Shown: positions 62,359 to 64,000 of the stretch, in pieces
Layout: each line of letters starts with the position of its first letter
Position numbering within the stretch: position 1 is the first letter of the stretch
Assembly (NCBI GenBank): GCA_020073345.1
Contig: JAIQFI010000005.1
Location: forward strand, 124,001 to 188,000
Reading direction: 5' to 3'
From: Terriglobia bacterium
GTDB lineage: Bacteria; Acidobacteriota; Terriglobia; Bryobacterales; Bryobacteraceae
DNA length: 64,000 nucleotides
Notes under the pieces: model-generated
Database searches by the model: none
What the model was told of the DNA's origin: nothing
Seen by the model: the letters and a program-made list of their open reading frames with translations, nothing else
Translations under genes and position numbers: made by a program

Positions 62359-63162
62359 CTAGGGCTGTGGTGATTCTGCCTGAGGGCACCGACAAGCCCT
62401 CACGAACTCATATCCGAGAGCGGTGAGGAACACAAACGTTTCTTGAGGGATACCGTTTGCAGTGAACATGGACGTGTCGACTCTCCCGAGCTTTAGCACT
62501 CGATCTAGCAATCCCAGTCGCAGACAGTTCCGAGTGATGACCGCCTTTCGGGACAGGTGTTCAGAGACATTCAGTGCTTCGAAGTCGTCAGCGAACGTCA
62601 GATGGGCGGTTTTAACGTGTTGACCGTGCGGCAAAGAATCGTAGATCATGTCAACCGTGTCCAGATTGAGTTCGATATTCTGTACTGAATTGGCCGTTAC
62701 TCCCTGGACTCCGTATCGTTCGAACGCTTGTTGCCACACATGGTCGTAGAGAAGATCAAGAAATCGCGCGTCTGTCGAACTCAGCTGATGGAGGATCTCC
62801 GCGAACGCCACGCGGTCCTTGTCGTCCTGGCCCGGTTTGCTCGCATTGGCCAGAAGGGCAGCCCATCGAGTGTGCAACTCGTCGTCGTCCTCAATTGACG
62901 CATAGTCGAGAATAGGCAGAAATATTTTGGGAGACACCGGTCCTGGCTCGATTCCGGCGTCCTTGACAAACCGTTCCCATTTCGCCTTCAGACCATAGAG
63001 GTTTTCGCGGCGTTTGAGCCACAATTGATCGGCGATACGTTCCTTGCGGCCTTCTAGATACGGTAGGAAGAGGTTATCCCATATATCGTAGAGCGGCTTT
63101 AGGAACGCTTGTGTTGTACCCTTAGCGGCGGCAGCGACCAGATCTTTTGTGTCGGGGTCCAT
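62359..63162 (-). CDS. Abi-alpha (DUF4393) family protein, candidate defence gene
   Basis: The product is 267 residues from ATG 63162, which has AAAGG 4 bases upstream; a longer frame upstream lacks conserved sequence. The N-terminus (AAAKGTTQAFLKPLYDIWDNLFLPYLEGRKERIADQ) and the following VSPKIFLPILDYASIEDDDELHTRWAALLANAS match the DUF4393/Abi_alpha domain. The second half has EILHQLSSTDARFLDLLYDHV and a winged-helix-like end (LGLLDRVLKLGRVDT..GIPQETFVFLTALGYEFVRAC). The family was named for abortive phage infection. It stands alone, with no partner toxin or restriction gene near it. Defence function is unproven. Confidence 0.75.
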   Translation of the reverse strand: MDPDTKDLVAAAAKGTTQAFLKPLYDIWDNLFLPYLEGRKERIADQLWLKRRENLYGLKAKWERFVKDAGIEPGPVSPKIFLPILDYASIEDDDELHTRWAALLANASKPGQDDKDRVAFAEILHQLSSTDARFLDLLYDHVWQQAFERYGVQGVTANSVQNIELNLDTVDMIYDSLPHGQHVKTAHLTFADDFEALNVSEHLSRKAVITRNCLRLGLLDRVLKLGRVDTSMFTANGIPQETFVFLTALGYEFVRACRCPQAESPQP

Positions 63163-63338
63163 AACACCTTTACGACGTGTACCACAACCGCTCCCTTGCA
63201 TGCGGGTTCGCCCCAGGATTGCTCTCGGAGGCGACTGCAGTCTCACTTCCCCCCTTCGTTCCCGACGCCCATCAGACCGAAATGGGAACACAGGACCAAC
63301 GAAGCGAACCCCGATCGGGAGGATCGGCGGGCAAGGGT

Positions 63339-64000
63339 TTATCGCGCGCGCAACTCTTCCAGCTCTTCGAGTGTGCGCGGCCAGTCTTTCCCCAATAGTC
63401 GGCTCAGTGCGCGATCGGCCAGCAAGCGTCCTCCGGTCTGGCACACAGCGCAGTAGTTGGTCTCATTCGAGGCGTAGCGGATGCGCTGGATCTTGGCCCC
63501 GCAGCGGGGGCAGGGCAGCCCGTAGCGTCCGTGCACGGCCATCTCTTCGCGGAATGCCGTGACTTTCTCAGGAAATCCGCCGGCCGCTTCCCTGCGAAGC
63601 CTCTCGATCCAGTCTCCTAATACCTCGCGTGTCGCGAGGTGAAGCCGCGAAATCTCGTCCGCTGTCAGCCGCGAGGTCAGCGTGATAGGGGACAGCCGGG
63701 CGCGGTGCAGGATCTCGTCCGAATACGCGTTGCCGATTCCGCTGAATACATGCGGATCGGTGAGAGCACGCTTCAGTGTATGGTTGCCGACAGTCAGGCC
63801 GTGCGTGAATTCAGCGAGCGACGCCGTCATAACGTCCATTCCTCCGGGATCGAGAGCGGCCAAGCCAGCCTCGCCCGCGGCCATGTGAAGTGACGCTCGC
63901 TTTTGTGATCCCGCCTCGGTCAGAGTGAGGCAGCCGTTATCGAAGAGGAACGCGGCCAGGGTGCGGCGGCCGTCGGCCTTCTTAGCCTTCTCACTCCAGT
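63339..64000 (-). CDS. mutM: formamidopyrimidine-DNA glycosylase MutM, 5' end outside window
   Basis: The C-terminal about 220 residues of a Fpg/Nei-family glycosylase are present; the catalytic N-terminus (Pro-Glu) lies beyond base 64000. The visible part begins with [13 protein letters not shown] and continues through [31 protein letters not shown]. It then has the helix-two-turn-helix [21 protein letters not shown]. The zinc finger is [11 protein letters not shown] and [10 protein letters not shown], with the spacing C-x2-C-x16-C-x2-C. It removes oxidised purines from DNA. The gene runs upstream out of the window, so the full start is unknown. Confidence 0.9.
   Translation of the reverse strand, partial: WSEKAKKADGRRTLAAFLFDNGCLTLTEAGSQKRASLHMAAGEAGLAALDPGGMDVMTASLAEFTHGLTVGNHTLKRALTDPHVFSGIGNAYSDEILHRARLSPITLTSRLTADEISRLHLATREVLGDWIERLRREAAGGFPEKVTAFREEMAVHGRYGLPCPRCGAKIQRIRYASNETNYCAVCQTGGRLLADRALSRLLGKDWPRTLEELEELRAR

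Overview
The window reads as a chromosomal segment of a GC-rich soil acidobacterium, probably of the Solibacter/Bryobacter group. This placement is an inference. It rests on a TIGR03435 domain fused to a BlaR1-type sensor, several acidobacterial-style secreted proteins (the two-copy 'DGK..SAPAPRLADGKPD' family, NHL-repeat proteins, a ThuA-domain protein), a single-domain threonine aldolase, PilZ genes and very tight gene packing. There are no insertion sequences, integrases, phage genes or CRISPR arrays. The only RNA gene seen is one tRNA-Leu(CAA).

Left part (1-14.8 kb). A cut-off SAP/DUF6434-like gene is followed by an oxidative-stress pair on the minus strand, perR then katG, with a PerR-type palindrome inside the perR promoter. 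Next, on the plus strand, come blaI and an M56 protease sensor carrying a TIGR03435 domain, with a BlaI-type palindrome in front. A run of exported proteins of mostly unknown role follows: two small secreted proteins, two NHL-repeat proteins, a HbpS/GlcG-like haem-binding protein, a frameshifted paralogue, a carboxylesterase and a cupin. The run ends with a putative outer-membrane protein paired with a small Cys/His-rich exported protein.

Middle (14.8-36.9 kb). A compact biotin operon (bioB-bioF-bioD-bioA) is followed by a second-type elongation factor G and a nitroreductase. Then comes an overlapping chain: aldo/keto reductase, frataxin-like CyaY, HemW and threonine aldolase. A ThuA-domain protein and an MFS transporter follow. 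An RND multidrug efflux operon has one adaptor lipoprotein and two inner-membrane pumps but no outer-membrane channel. Cytidylate kinase and aspartate kinase complete this part.

Right part (37-64 kb). A three-module protein combines ankyrin repeats, a CxxCH haem motif and a squalene-cyclase-like toroid. After an M16 protease there is a c-di-GMP cluster (EAL-HDOD, PilZ-TM-DUF4115, PilZ). A cell-envelope block follows: PpiD-like foldase, DedA, S41 protease and D-Ala-D-Ala ligase, with an arginase next to it. A metallo-beta-lactamase-fold protein is coupled to a double beta-barrel PagL-like protein. Next come the tRNA, a Tat-type GMC oxidoreductase pair and a pyruvate kinase predicted to be K+-independent. 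A metallophosphoesterase, an ABC exporter, an Abi-alpha (DUF4393) protein and a truncated mutM close the window.

Two regulatory themes recur. Several genes have a -10-like hexamer only 7-12 bp from the start codon, which suggests leaderless mRNAs. A TATACTGA/TAAACTGA element also recurs upstream of unrelated genes. The most unusual proteins are the PilZ-TM-DUF4115 fusion, the ankyrin-haem-toroid fusion, the BlaR1-TIGR03435 fusion, the tandem-barrel PagL protein and the K+-independent-type pyruvate kinase.
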